From: Bathymodiolus brooksi
Taxonomy: Eukaryota; Mollusca; Bivalvia; Mytilida; Modiolidae
Assembly: GCA_963680875.1 (NCBI GenBank)
Contig: OY804580.1
Location: 111,045,534 to 111,109,533 of the forward strand
DNA: 64,000 nt
Reading direction: 5' to 3'
The notes beneath the pieces are model-generated. The model saw nothing but the letters and a program-made list of their open reading frames with translations. It made no database searches and was not told where the DNA came from. Positions 41,001 through 63,958 of this stretch are shown here, piece by piece. Position 1 is the stretch's first letter. Each line of letters opens with the position of its first letter. A program made the translations under genes and the position numbers.

Positions 41001-42134
41001 ATGTTTTAAAGCGCATTGGTTGTTTTCTTTCAAAATTAAATAAATTAACAATTTTTCATACTTTCATTTTGTCTAATTTTAATTTTTGTCCTTTGGCGTG
41101 GCATTTTTGCAATAAAAGTAATACCTCTAAATTAGAAAAAATCCAGGCGAGGGCTTTACGATTTATATACGAGGACTATGAGAGCACATATGATGAGTTA
41201 TTAGAAAAAGCTAAAGTTCCATCTCTGAAAGTTAGAAGAATGCGTACCATGGCTATTGAATGTTTTAAGATTTTAAACAAACTTTCACCATCTTGTTTAC
41301 ATGATTTAGTTGTTTTTAAAGATTGTAAATATAATTTTAGATATTCCAATATTGTAGATATACCTAGGGTGCGAACATCTACCTATGGTAAGAATAGTTT
41401 TAAATATGCAGCAGCTGTTTTATGGAATGACCTACCTGATGATTTTAGAAAAATTTCCAATTTTAATCAGTTTAAGAATATTTTAAAATCTTGGAATGGA
41501 AATGTACGTAAATGTTCAGTTTGTGCTGACTTTTAAATTTGTTTAAATTTCTACCATCTAGGTCATATCCAGTTTTTATTTATTGTGCTTATAAAATTTT
41601 TATGCTTTGCTCAGAATATCAGCTTTTAGTTGTTCATAGTTTGCTACATTAGCTCTTGGTATGCTTAGCTTATAACATCAGCTTTTAATCTGCTTTTTTG
41701 CTTATCTTGTAACTGTTAGTATTTTACATGTAGTGCTTACTTAGTCTTGTATTTTAGAAGATCAAGATAGGTAACAGGTAACACTAACAGGTTGCATGCT
41801 TGTTATTTGTTATTTATTTTGTGTCTGTGTATGTCGGTTAAAAGCTCAACAGAGCTTATGTTGTATGTTGTTTTAACCATGCCGACTCTAAATAAAGCTT
41901 ATTTATTTATATTTATTTATTTAAATTTAAAACTGATGACTCATTAATATTCAGTTATTTCACCTCTTCTCTAACAATTTTGGAGGAATAATCAATGGAA
42001 TTAATTTCATCGAACAAAAGATTAAGATTTGTTCTCGATATGTCGTCTCCTGTGCTGATGAAGTTCATAAATCTGTTGTAACATTGTTCAAATCTCTCTC
42101 TTTCCACTGCAACAAACCCAGACTCATCTGCCAT
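5910..42134 (-). CDS. HEATR6: HEATR6, HEAT repeat-containing protein 6 (15 exons, C-terminus outside window)
   Basis: Fifteen exons on the minus strand join with consistent phases into 796 codons without a stop. The product matches animal HEATR6 from its N-terminus to the [11 protein letters not shown] segment (human FWTMMLNGPLP). Diagnostic stretches are [54 protein letters not shown] and [20 protein letters not shown]6 is an alpha-solenoid protein of HEAT repeats whose molecular role is poorly known; the human gene is amplified in some breast cancers. The human protein is about 1180 residues (from memory), so roughly the last third is missing here, beyond position 1. Introns carry six of the eight big minisatellites. 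The gene is divergent from COQ5, which starts 276 bp away. I identified the family from remembered homologues; no search was run. Confidence 0.93.
6095..6290 (+). repeat. Interspersed repeat related to the 70-bp array
   Basis: It contains GAAAGTTTAAACAGTGATG, ATTCTACCAACATCAA and AACAACCAC, followed by TCAGGTCCTGGCTTGGGATA and AAAAGTGGCAGGGTTAAAC. The same order occurs, diverged, at 50485-50650, and the first part equals the monomer of the array at 19360-21925. Family unknown. Confidence 0.6.
6626..6712 (-). CDS. HEATR6: HEATR6 exon 14 (residues 723-751)
   Basis: Acceptor TTCTTTGTCAG, donor GAG|GTAAAT, 87 nt, phase 0. It encodes [20 protein letters not shown] then QRLSIPE, matching human LLEELGTGLIQQYKPD. 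Confidence 0.9.
6885..7135 (+). mobile_element. Degenerate tRNA-derived SINE
   Basis: A diverged copy of the SINE seen intact at 51713-52072. It shares CTCAGCTAAGC, GCATTAAGGAGAAAGAG, AGCACTATAAAA and TTATCATCTCA, then a truncated tail. The tRNA-like head is poorly preserved. Confidence 0.65.
7146..7303. repeat. Near-perfect hairpin (foldback element)
   Basis: Two arms of about 60 bp (from AAATAATTCATGGAAGCC to CCTTTATGTCA, and their complement) enclose a second inner hairpin, TTTTACCCC..GGGGTAAAA. A wider pair of inverted ends, ATTCTAATATG and CATATTAGAAT, lies at about 7306-7437. This looks like a MITE or foldback DNA element in HEATR6 intron 13. Confidence 0.7.
7678..7753 (-). CDS. HEATR6: HEATR6 exon 13 (residues 697-722)
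   Basis: Acceptor ATAGAAACAG, donor AAG|GTCAGT, 76 nt, completing a split Ser codon. It encodes [20 protein letters not shown] then LHTSK, matching human [20 protein letters not shown] and QLHGAK. Its 5' edge is triplicated upstream (see 7754-7885). Confidence 0.88.
7754..7885 (-). repeat. Two extra copies of the HEATR6 exon 13 5' edge and acceptor
   Basis: On the plus strand the exon edge CATGTCAGGT..GGTAAACTGTTTCTAT is repeated as CATTTCAGGT..GGTAAATTGTTTCCAT and CATGTCAGGT..GGTAAACTATTTCTAT, about 55-60 bp apart. The copies lie upstream of the real exon on the minus strand, and each carries an acceptor-like AG before TTTACC. Confidence 0.75.
7886..10805 (+). mobile_element. tRNA-derived SINE split by an internal 42-bp expansion
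   Basis: The SINE head (GTGTGGTAGATGATGGGTT, TGAGCCCCGTTCAGGTCAAA) lies at 7886-8005, and the SINE tail (CACTATAAAATTTAACTATG, TCACCATGATATAGATG, AATCACTCACTCACT) at 10673-10805. Between them is the 42-bp array, whose unit equals the SINE's own central segment. Confidence 0.8.
8006..10672 (+). repeat. 42-bp minisatellite (about 63 copies) inside a SINE
   Basis: The unit is TCTGAGTGGAGCAACATGTC followed by TATCTATGGTTGGTTGTTTC AG, with Y/S/H/D-type variants. A longer variant with CAGTACTAGTCTGAG recurs at about 8300, 8727 and 9783, showing duplication of blocks of units. Because 42 is a multiple of 3 and one frame has no stop, an 883-codon frame runs along the plus strand; I regard it as a by-product. 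Confidence 0.95.
10854..11337 (-). CDS. HEATR6: HEATR6 exon 12 (residues 536-696 plus 2 nt)
   Basis: Acceptor ATTTACTTTCAG, donor ATAAG|GTTAAG, 484 nt. It opens [20 protein letters not shown] (human [20 protein letters not shown]). A Ser/Pro/Thr-rich linker ([14 protein letters not shown]) follows, then [10 protein letters not shown] and [20 protein letters not shown] (human MRLEALQVLTLLARGYF). The longest exon seen here. Confidence 0.95.
11441..11621. mobile_element. MITE with TA-flanked inverted ends (Tigger/mariner-like)
   Basis: The left end TACAGTGGAACCTGTCTAAC and right end CAAGTTCCACTGTA are inverted copies, with CCGACAC/GTGTCGG further in. About 180 bp and non-coding. A TA dinucleotide at each edge fits the Tc1/mariner/pogo group. 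Confidence 0.75.
11640..11779 (+). mobile_element. SINE 3' half leading into the 77-bp array
   Basis: Contains GTTGTTTCAGTAGGCTAGCA, CTATAAAAGTTCA and TTATCATCTCATGAGAAGTA, the same order as the 3' half of the tRNA-derived SINE. It is continuous with the first unit of the array. Confidence 0.65.
11780..18340 (+). repeat. 77-bp minisatellite (about 85 copies)
   Basis: The unit contains TATTTTAATTATGTTAGAAC, TGAACAATGTATCACCTAAT, CACTCACTCATGAGAAGAAG and TAGAGAGACAAGTAG. Variation is minor (GTAGCATA or GTAGTATA; a few point changes). One unit near 15375 has compensating indels. It lies in HEATR6 intron 11 and seems to have grown from a SINE tail. Confidence 0.97.
18542..18826. mobile_element. 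Short direct duplication followed by a 174-bp MITE
   Basis: A segment of about 58 bp (ACACCAATGAAACAATCACA) is repeated at 18542-18648. It is followed by an element with inverted ends AGTGAAACCTGTCTAAGCC (18651) and GGTTTAGACAGGTTTCACT (18824), Tigger-like in appearance. The rest of 18341-19187 is unremarkable intron. Confidence 0.7.
19188..19287 (-). CDS. HEATR6: HEATR6 exon 11 (residues 503-535 plus 1 nt)
   Basis: Acceptor TTTCATTTTAG, donor AGAG|GTCAGT, 100 nt. It encodes [20 protein letters not shown] then FLGHR, matching human CLANLVSNAPYDRLKLSLL. The exon is hemmed between the 77-bp array (ends 18340) and the 70-bp array (starts 19360). Confidence 0.9.
19360..21925 (+). repeat. 70-bp minisatellite (about 36 copies)
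   Basis: The unit contains AAAGTTTAAACAGTGATGGT, CAACAATTCTACCAACATCA and ACAACCACCTCTCACCTAAA. Variable sites are GTGATGG/GTAATGG, CAATATC/CAACATC and AAAACTAAC/AAAACCAAC. Around 20000-21050 the GTG and GTA forms alternate, giving a 140-bp higher-order repeat; further right GTA dominates. Confidence 0.97.
22090..23087. repeat. 32-bp minisatellite (about 31 copies)
   Basis: The unit is TGTTTGGACACATTTCCTTT followed by GATCTCACCGAG, with variants ACCAAG, ATCGAG and ACGGAG. It lies in HEATR6 intron 10. No source sequence was recognised in the window. Confidence 0.95.
23088..23200 (+). repeat. Dispersed repeat, copy 1 of an inverted pair
   Basis: Contains GTGATATTGTCAGTATCA, ATCAGTCAGTGTGATGTCAA and ACACATTATGATGTTAC. 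The reverse complement of a diverged copy lies at 31530-31648. No protein or known family was recognised. Confidence 0.6.
23498..23627 (-). CDS. HEATR6: HEATR6 exon 10 (residues 459-502)
   Basis: Acceptor TTATTTTCAG, donor AAG|GTAAGT, 130 nt, completing a split Ser codon. It encodes [20 protein letters not shown] then [13 protein letters not shown] and LTQLIK, matching human [20 protein letters not shown] and LLLALVAES. Confidence 0.93.
23984..24250 (+). mobile_element. V-SINE-like retroposon
   Basis: A tRNA-like head (ATGGTAGTTGGATTTACAAC, B-box-like AGTTCGAACC), a conserved middle (TTATGTGATAAAGTTTGTCA), then TTTTCCTCCACCAATAAAAC and the tail AAAGTGGCGTTAAACACC. The layout resembles the molluscan V-SINE (RUDI-like) family; that name is from memory. 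Other copies are at 30775, 33000, 35190 and 35600. Confidence 0.75.
24498..26652 (+). repeat. 22-bp minisatellite (about 98 copies)
   Basis: The unit is AATGATGGTGGATACTTAATGT, with AATGATGG/ATTGATGG, TACTTAA/TACTCAA and TGTAATG/TGCAATG variants. It ends 97 bp from HEATR6 exon 9, in intron 9. Confidence 0.97.
26749..26825 (-). CDS. HEATR6: HEATR6 exon 9 (residues 434-458 plus 2 nt)
   Basis: Acceptor TTCTATTTCAG, donor GATAG|GTAAGA, 77 nt, phase 0 to phase 2. It encodes [20 protein letters not shown] then AAAED, matching human RACALQVLSAILEGSKQFL and SVAED. Confidence 0.9.
27169..27291 (-). CDS. HEATR6: HEATR6 exon 8 (residues 393-433)
   Basis: Acceptor TATTTTTAG, donor AAG|GTTTGT, 123 nt, phase 0. 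It encodes [20 protein letters not shown] and ILKDPSPK, matching human VLYGYWSAFIPDTPE and LKDPSPKTRA. A short partial copy of its 3' part lies just inside the next intron at about 27130-27150. Confidence 0.93.
27292..28072 (-). other. HEATR6 intron 7, no recognised element
   Basis: AT-rich intron with a short TA run (27300-27320). I see no gene, inverted repeat or tandem array in it. Confidence 0.6.
28073..28498 (-). CDS. HEATR6: HEATR6 exon 7, linker exon (residues 251-392)
   Basis: 426 nt, acceptor TTGCAG, donor AAG|GTAAGT, phase 0. The start TSMFHGI matches human FMFHGL. A low-complexity middle follows, with a Lys/Arg-rich patch at about residues 303-314 ([12 protein letters not shown]) that could act as a nuclear localisation signal (inference). 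The conserved acidic-serine motif [12 protein letters not shown] lies at about 355-366, and [15 protein letters not shown] then resumes the helical repeats (human KVRQGALVCFLSTIK). This is one of the strongest family signatures in the window. Confidence 0.95.
28668..29060. mobile_element. 393-bp MITE with 28-bp inverted ends and TA flanks
   Basis: The left end TACCGTATTTAGGGTTATAT and right end (reverse complement) TACTGTATTTAGGGTTGTAT continue into ATGTGCA/AATGCACA. Inside, GGTGCGCATTAT recurs. No coding capacity. TA at both edges suggests Tc1/mariner-type insertion in HEATR6 intron 6. Confidence 0.8.
29515..29962. mobile_element. Non-coding element with an internal duplication of about 195 bp
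   Basis: Two direct copies share CAAGTCCAAC/CAAAGTCCAAC, CCTGTGGACATGCACACC, AGCTGTAGCTCCAAAACTGT and GGACAAACCATGTATCTATA. The edges GCGGGGCATAA and GCAGGGGCATAA are similar. Layout (short ends around tandem cores) resembles pearl-type bivalve elements. Confidence 0.55.
30530..30625 (-). CDS. HEATR6: HEATR6 exon 6 (residues 219-250)
   Basis: Acceptor after a T-rich tract ending GCAG, donor AGG|GTAAGC, 96 nt, phase 0. It encodes [20 protein letters not shown], matching human LLQNALKGIQSLLNGGRMK. Confidence 0.9.
30775..31012 (+). mobile_element. V-SINE-like retroposon
   Basis: Same order as the copy at 23984: ATGGTAGTTGAATTTACAAC, TCAGTTCGAACCCCG, TTATGTGATAAAGTTTGTCA and GAAAGTGGTGTTAAACACC. 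Lies in HEATR6 intron 5. Confidence 0.75.
31530..32705. mobile_element. Dispersed repeat copy 2 plus a hAT-like derivative
   Basis: 31530-31648 is the inverted partner of 23088-23200. It is followed by an element (about 31660-32705) that shares its outer parts (CGCCCATGGCAACCAAAATG; TCAGTAGCCCAGTTGGCTAT) with the copy at 58092-59310 but has another interior. That interior (32170-32340) reads in places like [18 protein letters not shown] and [17 protein letters not shown] with stops and shifts, a broken protein-coding remnant. The hAT link is inference. Confidence 0.55.
33000..33840 (-). mobile_element. V-SINE split by a nested 560-bp element
   Basis: 33000-33234 and 33797-33835 are the two parts of one minus-strand V-SINE-like copy (GTTTAACGCCACTTTCAACA at its tail, TACCATACAATCACGATCAT at its head). 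Between them lies an element holding three direct repeats of about 157 bp (AATGAAAGGGATC, CAGCTGATAAAATTT, AAATCCTATTTTCCGTCATA) and ending in ACTTCGTTGCGGGGGGTATA. AACT at both junctions may be the target duplication. Confidence 0.7.
33875..33989 (-). CDS. HEATR6: HEATR6 exon 5 (residues 180-218)
   Basis: Acceptor TTATTTCAG, donor AAG|GTAAAT, 115 nt, taking 1 nt to complete the Lys codon begun in exon 4. It encodes [20 protein letters not shown], matching human [20 protein letters not shown]. Confidence 0.92.
34525..34977 (-). repeat. Four full and one partial extra copies of HEATR6 exon 4 with its splice donor
   Basis: Downstream of exon 4 on the minus strand the exon body and donor recur with starts spaced 98, 101, 98 and 101 bp, followed by a shortened fifth copy at 34525-34579. 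Each full copy carries a 93- or 90-nt exon body followed by GTAAGTAG, whose last bases also form an AG usable as acceptor. All full copies encode the same peptide (LIEGGATEE or LIGGATEE, D or N, LENLTI or LENPTI) without stop or frameshift. The 3-nt difference removes one codon. See findings. Confidence 0.9.
34978..35093 (-). CDS. HEATR6: HEATR6 exon 4 (residues 142-179 plus 2 nt); seed of a tandem exon array
   Basis: Acceptor ATTTTACATGTAG, then [19 protein letters not shown] and [16 protein letters not shown], ending in AA before donor GTAAGTAG (phase 2). It matches the human YLPELLGNTGLLMKLSDL region. The exon is the first and most complete copy of a repeat that continues downstream to about 34525. 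Only this copy has the FHDILLS start and a normal intron before it, so I take it as the constitutive exon. Confidence 0.88.
35138..35965. mobile_element. Two oppositely oriented V-SINE-like copies in duplicated flanks
   Basis: A minus-strand copy lies at about 35190-35445 and a plus-strand copy at about 35600-35850. The flanking sequence GTGATACACAATGTATTTGA, AATGAAAAGATTAATTGATG recurs at 35446, and TTTATTAAATGAAGTC recurs at 35870, so the host DNA around them was duplicated locally. Confidence 0.65.
36306..36446 (-). CDS. HEATR6: HEATR6 exon 3 (residues 95-141)
   Basis: Acceptor TTTTTTATAG, donor AAG|GTACAG, 141 nt, phase 0. It encodes [20 protein letters not shown] and then [14 protein letters not shown], matching human ILQALAALVYCNG. 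Confidence 0.92.
36447..37385 (-). other. HEATR6 intron 2, 5' part, nothing assignable
   Basis: Moderately AT-rich intron. No exon, tandem array or clear inverted repeat was seen. GAGTGGTCTAGGGCGCTGGA at its end belongs to the next feature. Confidence 0.5.
37386..38042. repeat. tRNA-like repeat in three copies forming a long palindrome
   Basis: A unit with tRNA-like boxes (GTCGAGTGGTCTAGGGCGCT and GTGGGTTCAAATCCCGTCGA) and a shared 3' stretch (TTTGACAGCTCTAAAATCTA, ending AATTTTCAGACGTATATAT) occurs plus at 37386, minus at 37665-37855 and plus at 37857. The second and third copies meet head to head at ATCCACTAGGGAGTGGAT, making arms of about 170 bp. The left arm has a 39-bp internal duplication. 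The head looks like a Leu/Ser-type (long variable arm) tRNA, but it is part of a repeat, not a tRNA gene. Confidence 0.75.
38124..38234 (-). CDS. HEATR6: HEATR6 exon 2 (residues 58-94)
   Basis: Acceptor ..TTCTTAG, donor CAG|GTAAAA, 111 nt, phase 0 at both ends. It encodes [20 protein letters not shown] and onwards, matching human CRLVPLNQNHLVSKV. Confidence 0.92.
38701..38891. mobile_element. 191-bp MITE with long inverted ends
   Basis: The left arm GACCCTTTCATGATAATTGC, then CATTCATCCGGGACATTTGT; the right arm is its inverse (ACAAATGTCCCGGATGAATG, ATCATGAAAGGGTC). Arms are about 50 bp. Non-coding, in HEATR6 intron 1. Confidence 0.8.
38959..39617. mobile_element. 659-bp element with 78-bp inverted ends and a 9-bp target duplication (MULE-like)
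   Basis: The ends are TAGATACAATAACGTAACCC and its inverse GGGTTACGTTATCGTATCTA, extending to GGTCCCATTCAACG(T/A)ATGGGAGCA. AGGCTACAT stands immediately outside both ends (38950-38958 and 39618-39626). A 9-bp duplication is typical of Mutator-like elements. The short frame inside (39204-39428) resembles nothing I know. Confidence 0.8.
39720..41925 (+). mobile_element. 5'-truncated LINE with a broken reverse transcriptase (Jockey/CR1-like)
   Basis: Plus strand, antisense to HEATR6 intron 1. The intact part (40274-41536, 420 codons) has RT motif [12 protein letters not shown] (about residue 52), motif [14 protein letters not shown] (111) and motif C YADD (142-145), and a C-terminal region with [12 protein letters not shown]. 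Upstream, 39836-40138 is the preceding part ([27 protein letters not shown]) but is separated by two frameshifts between about 40130 and 40220. No endonuclease domain is present. The 3' end has an A/T-rich (TTTA)n tail after AATAAAGC. Not functional as it stands. Confidence 0.88.
41964..42134 (-). CDS. HEATR6: HEATR6 exon 1 (residues 1-57)
   Basis: It starts at an ATG (42134) giving [18 protein letters not shown] and ends REE before donor GTGAAA. The [14 protein letters not shown] segment matches the human LLFDQLISENYS region. An open frame continues upstream of this ATG to another ATG at 42290, so a longer N-terminus is possible, but the upstream part resembles nothing in the family and the MADES start lies at about the expected length. 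Confidence 0.85.
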
Positions 42135-42409
42135 CTCAAATATTTGTTGACGCTTGGTGGTTACAGCAGAGAACGGACTTTTTCTTACAAGCGGTAAGTA
42201 AATTCTAGAGAACATCGAATGCAATTTGGGGGAGAATTCATTATTAAATTTATGACAAGTTTCGAAGTTTGTAATTAAGATCGCACCCATATTTTTTAGT
42301 ATAAATTTACAAACACTAACTATCTATGAAATAAAAAAAACTTCTTTAAACATGATTTAACAGCAAATGTATAAACCGAAAGCGAAAAAGGAATAGAGAG
42401 GTCCCAAAG
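42135..42409. promoter_or_regulatory. Shared intergenic region between divergent HEATR6 and COQ5
   Basis: Only 275 bp separate the two start codons, which face away from each other, so both 5' UTRs and the core promoters must lie within this gap or overlap one another. It is AT-rich with no convincing paired TATA boxes. The COQ5 start lies in CAAAGATGGCTGCG, which resembles the AAGATGGC element (YY1-like) often found at TATA-less starts. Shared promoter function is inference from spacing. Confidence 0.6.
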
Positions 42410-60108
<17,699 letters not shown>

Positions 60109-60127
60109 GTACATAAATGTAGATAAT

Positions 60128-60990
60128 ATAGTTCCCCTCTTATAATACCCTTCCCATTAAAGACCACACCTCTTTTCAGGCAAGATTTCAGATGCACTAA
60201 GATACTAAAATACAATGTACCTTTAAGTTGCCACCCTCTTATAAAGCCATTTGTCCATTGTAGAAGAAGTTGGCCTTACAAGAGGGGGACAAATTATTTG
60301 TATCATGTATCAAAACACTGCAGTATTTTTAACATGCAAGGATGAATTATTGAAGCTTGTTGTGTTCAAGTAGATGGGAAAAGTGATTTTACTTCAAAAT
60401 ATTTGGTTATTCCTTTTATTGAGGATAAATTAATACACAATAGTCTCTCTTTTATAGGAGCACTCCCGTTTAAGGCCATCCCTCTTATTAGGCCAAATTT
60501 CAGATGAAGTGTGATAGTAAAATAATATGAGACAGGCAACCTGTTTGAAGGACGAAGTCCTAAGATTTCAATAATACGATGATCTGTGCAAGTTATTTTG
60601 AATGAATTTTGTAGCCGATTTGTTACAGCTGTTCCATTCATTTTACCTACTGTACGCCGCTCTTCCGTCGGGAGTTTCGTAGAAAGAGATTTTTTTATTA
60701 GAATTTTATTTCAAGTTTATTTCGATTTTGCATAGAGTAAATAATTAAAGAATTGGGAATTTTTCATTGAAATATATTTCTTTTGCGTTTCTAAATTATC
60801 AATTGATCTATTTTTTAAACTTTCGGTGAACAGATATTTGGCTATCAATATAGAAGGAAAAATCGGACAGCCTACCGTTATAAGGACTTCGTCCTTTATT
60901 ACTAAATTGTCCGCCATCAAGAGAGGCCACTCATCTTATAAGGCCACTTTTCCATTGCAGGAAGGTTGGTCTTATAAGAGGGGGACTACT
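60128..60990. mobile_element. Two MITEs of the 'CCCCTCTTATAA' family, one with a nested palindromic insert
   Basis: The copy at 60128-60290 has ends TTCCCCTCTTATAATACC and CCTTACAAGAGGGGGAC. The copy at 60437-60990 has ends AGTCTCTCTTTTATAGGAGC and GGTCTTATAAGAGGGGGACT, and is interrupted at about 60547-60896 by an insert with inverted ends GGACGAAGTCCTAA and TTATAAGGACTTCGTCC. Confidence 0.65.
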
Positions 60991-61717
60991 GGACATCAAA
61001 AACAAAAATTCCCCTTGAAAAAAATGCTATGCCACAAGTTAAGTGTTGTCATATACCATATTTCACTTATTTGAGATCACTATTGATAAAGTTATGTTAT
61101 GATGGCCTAATAATTCCTATTTGTTAATCTTACTGTGCAGGTGAAGCAAAAATGTATTTTGAATATATATGTACATGTATCCAATTGACAGCATAATTTG
61201 ATTCTTTTCATGTAATGTTGAATTCGTTTCAGTTTGTTTTTTTAAATGAATGTACAGAATTACAATGTACATTTGTAGATTGACCTCTGGGATATGACAC
61301 ATATGTAAAATTTTGGTTATCATCTGCAGATAAAGCATCATCCGTAACCCACGGCTGATCATGCTCTGATACTCTCATCTCATCACCAGCACATCAACTG
61401 AAAGACAAATCCTCGTAATCATGTATTATTTATGAGTCATTTGAATTAGTTCTGACCCATTTCCATTTTACAGCCAATCAAATCAGACTTTGAAAAAAGA
61501 AAATGTTTTTCTTGCAATTTCATATGATAAGTGGATATGAAAGTGTTGCAATCACCATGTGTTATCAACGACTATTAAGATTGTATCTTTTATAATCTGG
61601 TCAATTCGTCTAATAGTAAAATTGAATGATGTTATGTTACTATGGAAACTACTACATACAGATCAGTTACTAAGCAAACCTGAAACAGTGGTTCTCATTT
61701 AAATTTTGATCCACAGG
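60991..61717 (+). other. COQ5 intron 5 before the 39-bp array, nothing assignable
   Basis: AT-rich sequence. I looked here for the next COQ5 exon (SFQVIPVLGEV-like) and did not find it. Confidence 0.55.
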
Positions 61718-63958
61718 TGATGAGTGGAGAGTATCAGAGCATGTTCAGTGGTGTGTTACAGAGTGGAGAGTATCAGAGTGTGTTCAGTGGTCTGTTACAG
61801 AGTGGAGAGTATCAGAGCGTGTTCAGTGGTGGGTTACAGAGTGGAGAGTATCAGAGTGTGTTCAGTGGTGGGTTACATAGTGGAGAGTATCAGAGTGTGT
61901 TCAGTGGTGGGTTACAGAGTGGAGAGTATCAGAGCATGTTCAGTGGTGGGTTACAGAGTGGAGAGTATCAGAGCGTGTTCAGTAGTGGGTTACAGAGTGG
62001 AGAGTATCAGAGCATGTTCAGTGGTGGGTTACAGAGTGGAGAGTTTCAGAGCATGTTCAGTGGTGGGTTACAGAGTGGAGAGTATCAGAGCGTGTTCAGT
62101 GGTGGGTTACAGAGCAGAGAGTGTTCAGTGGTGTGTTACAGAGTGGAGAGTATCAGAGCATGTTCTGTGGTGGGTTACAGAGTGGAGAGTATCAGAGGGT
62201 GTTCAGTGGTGGGTTACAGAGTGGAGAGTATCAGAGCGTGTTCAGTGGTGGGTTACAGAGTGGAGAGTATCAGAGTGTGTTCAGTGGTGTGTTACAGAGT
62301 GGAGAGTATCAGAGCGTGTTCAGTGGTGTGTTACAGAGTGGAGAGTATCAGCGTGTTCAGTGGTGGGTTACAGAGTGGAGAGTATCAGAGCGTGTTCAGT
62401 GGTGGGTTACAAAGTGGAGAGTATCAGAGCGTGTTCAGTGGTGGGTTACAGAGTGGAGAGTATCAGAGCGTGTTCAGTGGTGGGTTACAGAGTGGAGAGT
62501 ATCAGAGCATGTTCAGTGGTGGGTTACAGAGTGGAGAGTATCAGAGTGTGTTCAGTGGTGGGTTACAGAGTGGAGAGTATCAGAGCATGTTCAGTGGTGG
62601 GTTACAGAGTGGAGAGTATCAGAGTGTGTTCTGTGGTGGGTTACAGAGTGGAGAGTATCAGAGCATGTTCAGTGGTGGGTTACAGAGTGGAGAGTATCAG
62701 AGTGTGTTCAGTGGTGGGTTACAGAGTGGAGAGTATCAGTGTGTTCAGTGGTGTGTTACAGAGTGGAGAGTATCGGTGTGTTCAGTGGTGGGTTACAGAG
62801 TGGAGAGTATCAGTGTGTTCAGTGGTGGGTTACAGAGTGGAGAGTATCAGAGTGTGTTCAGTGGTGGGTTACAGAGTGGAGAGTATCAGAGTGTGTTCTG
62901 TGGTGGGTTACAGAGTGGAGAGTATCAGAGCATGTTCAGTGGTGGGTTACAGAGTGGAGAGTATCAGAGAGTGTGCAGTGGTCGGTTACAGAGTGGAGAG
63001 TATCAGAGCGTGTTCAGTGGTGGTTTACAGAGTGGAGAGTATCAGCGCATGTTCAGTGGTGGGTTACAGAGTGGAGAGTATCAGTGTGTTCAGTGGTGTG
63101 TTACAGAGTGGAGAGTATCAGTGTGTTCAGTGGTGGGTTACAGAGTGGAGAGTATCAGAGCGTGTTCAGTGGTGGGTTACAGAGTGGAGAGTATCAGAGC
63201 GTGTTCAGTGGTGGGTTACAGAGTGGAGAGTATCAGAGTGTGTTCAGTGGTGGGTTACAGATTGGAGAGTATCAGTGTGTTCAGTGGTGTGTTACAGAGT
63301 GGAGAGTATCAGTGTGTTCAGTGGTGGGTTACAGAGTGGAGAGTATCAGAGCATGTTCAGTGGTGTGTTACAGAGTGGAGAGTATCAGAGCGTATTCAGT
63401 GGTGGGTTACAGAGTGGAGAGTTTCGGAGCATGCTCTGTAGTGGGTTACAGAGTGGAGAGTATCAGAGCGTGTTCAGTGGTGGGTTACAGAGTGGAGAGT
63501 TTCGGAGCATGCTCTGTAGTGGGTTACAGAGTGGAGAGTATCAGAGCGTGTTCAGTGGTGGGTTACAGAGTGGAGAGTATCAGAGTGTGTTCAGTGGTGG
63601 ATTACAGAGTGGAGAGTATCAGAGCATGTTCTGTGGTGGGTTACAGAGTGGAGAGTATCAGAGCGTGTTCAGTGGTGGGTTACAGAGTGGAGAGTATCAG
63701 AGCATGTTCTGTGGTGGGTTACAGAGTGGAGAGTATCAGAGCGTGTTCAGTGGTGGGTTACATAGTGGAGAGTATCAGAGCATGTTCAGTGGTGGGTTAC
63801 AGAGTGGAGAGTATCAGAGCATGTTCAGTGGTGGGTTACAGAGTGGAGAGTATCGGAGCATGTTCTGTAGTGGGTTACAGAGTGGAGAGTATCAGAGCAT
63901 GTTCTGTGGTGGGTTACAGAGTGGAGAGTATCAGAGTATGTTCTGTGGTGGGTTACAG
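61718..63958 (+). repeat. 39-bp minisatellite (about 57 copies), probably in COQ5 intron 5
   Basis: The unit is GAGAGTATCAGAGCGTGTTC followed by AGTGGTGGGTTACAGAGTG. Some units are 37 bp (ATCAGTGTGTTC instead of ATCAGAGTGTGTTC), so the frame changes along the array. Three overlapping plus-strand frames of 574, 749 and 623 codons exist because the unit has no stop; I regard none as a gene. Confidence 0.96.

Noticed and set aside
42135..42290. Upstream in-frame ATG of HEATR6 giving 52 extra residues
   Set aside because: The added segment resembles no family member and would take up more than half of the short divergent promoter gap. The MADES start fits better, though RNA data would be needed to exclude it.
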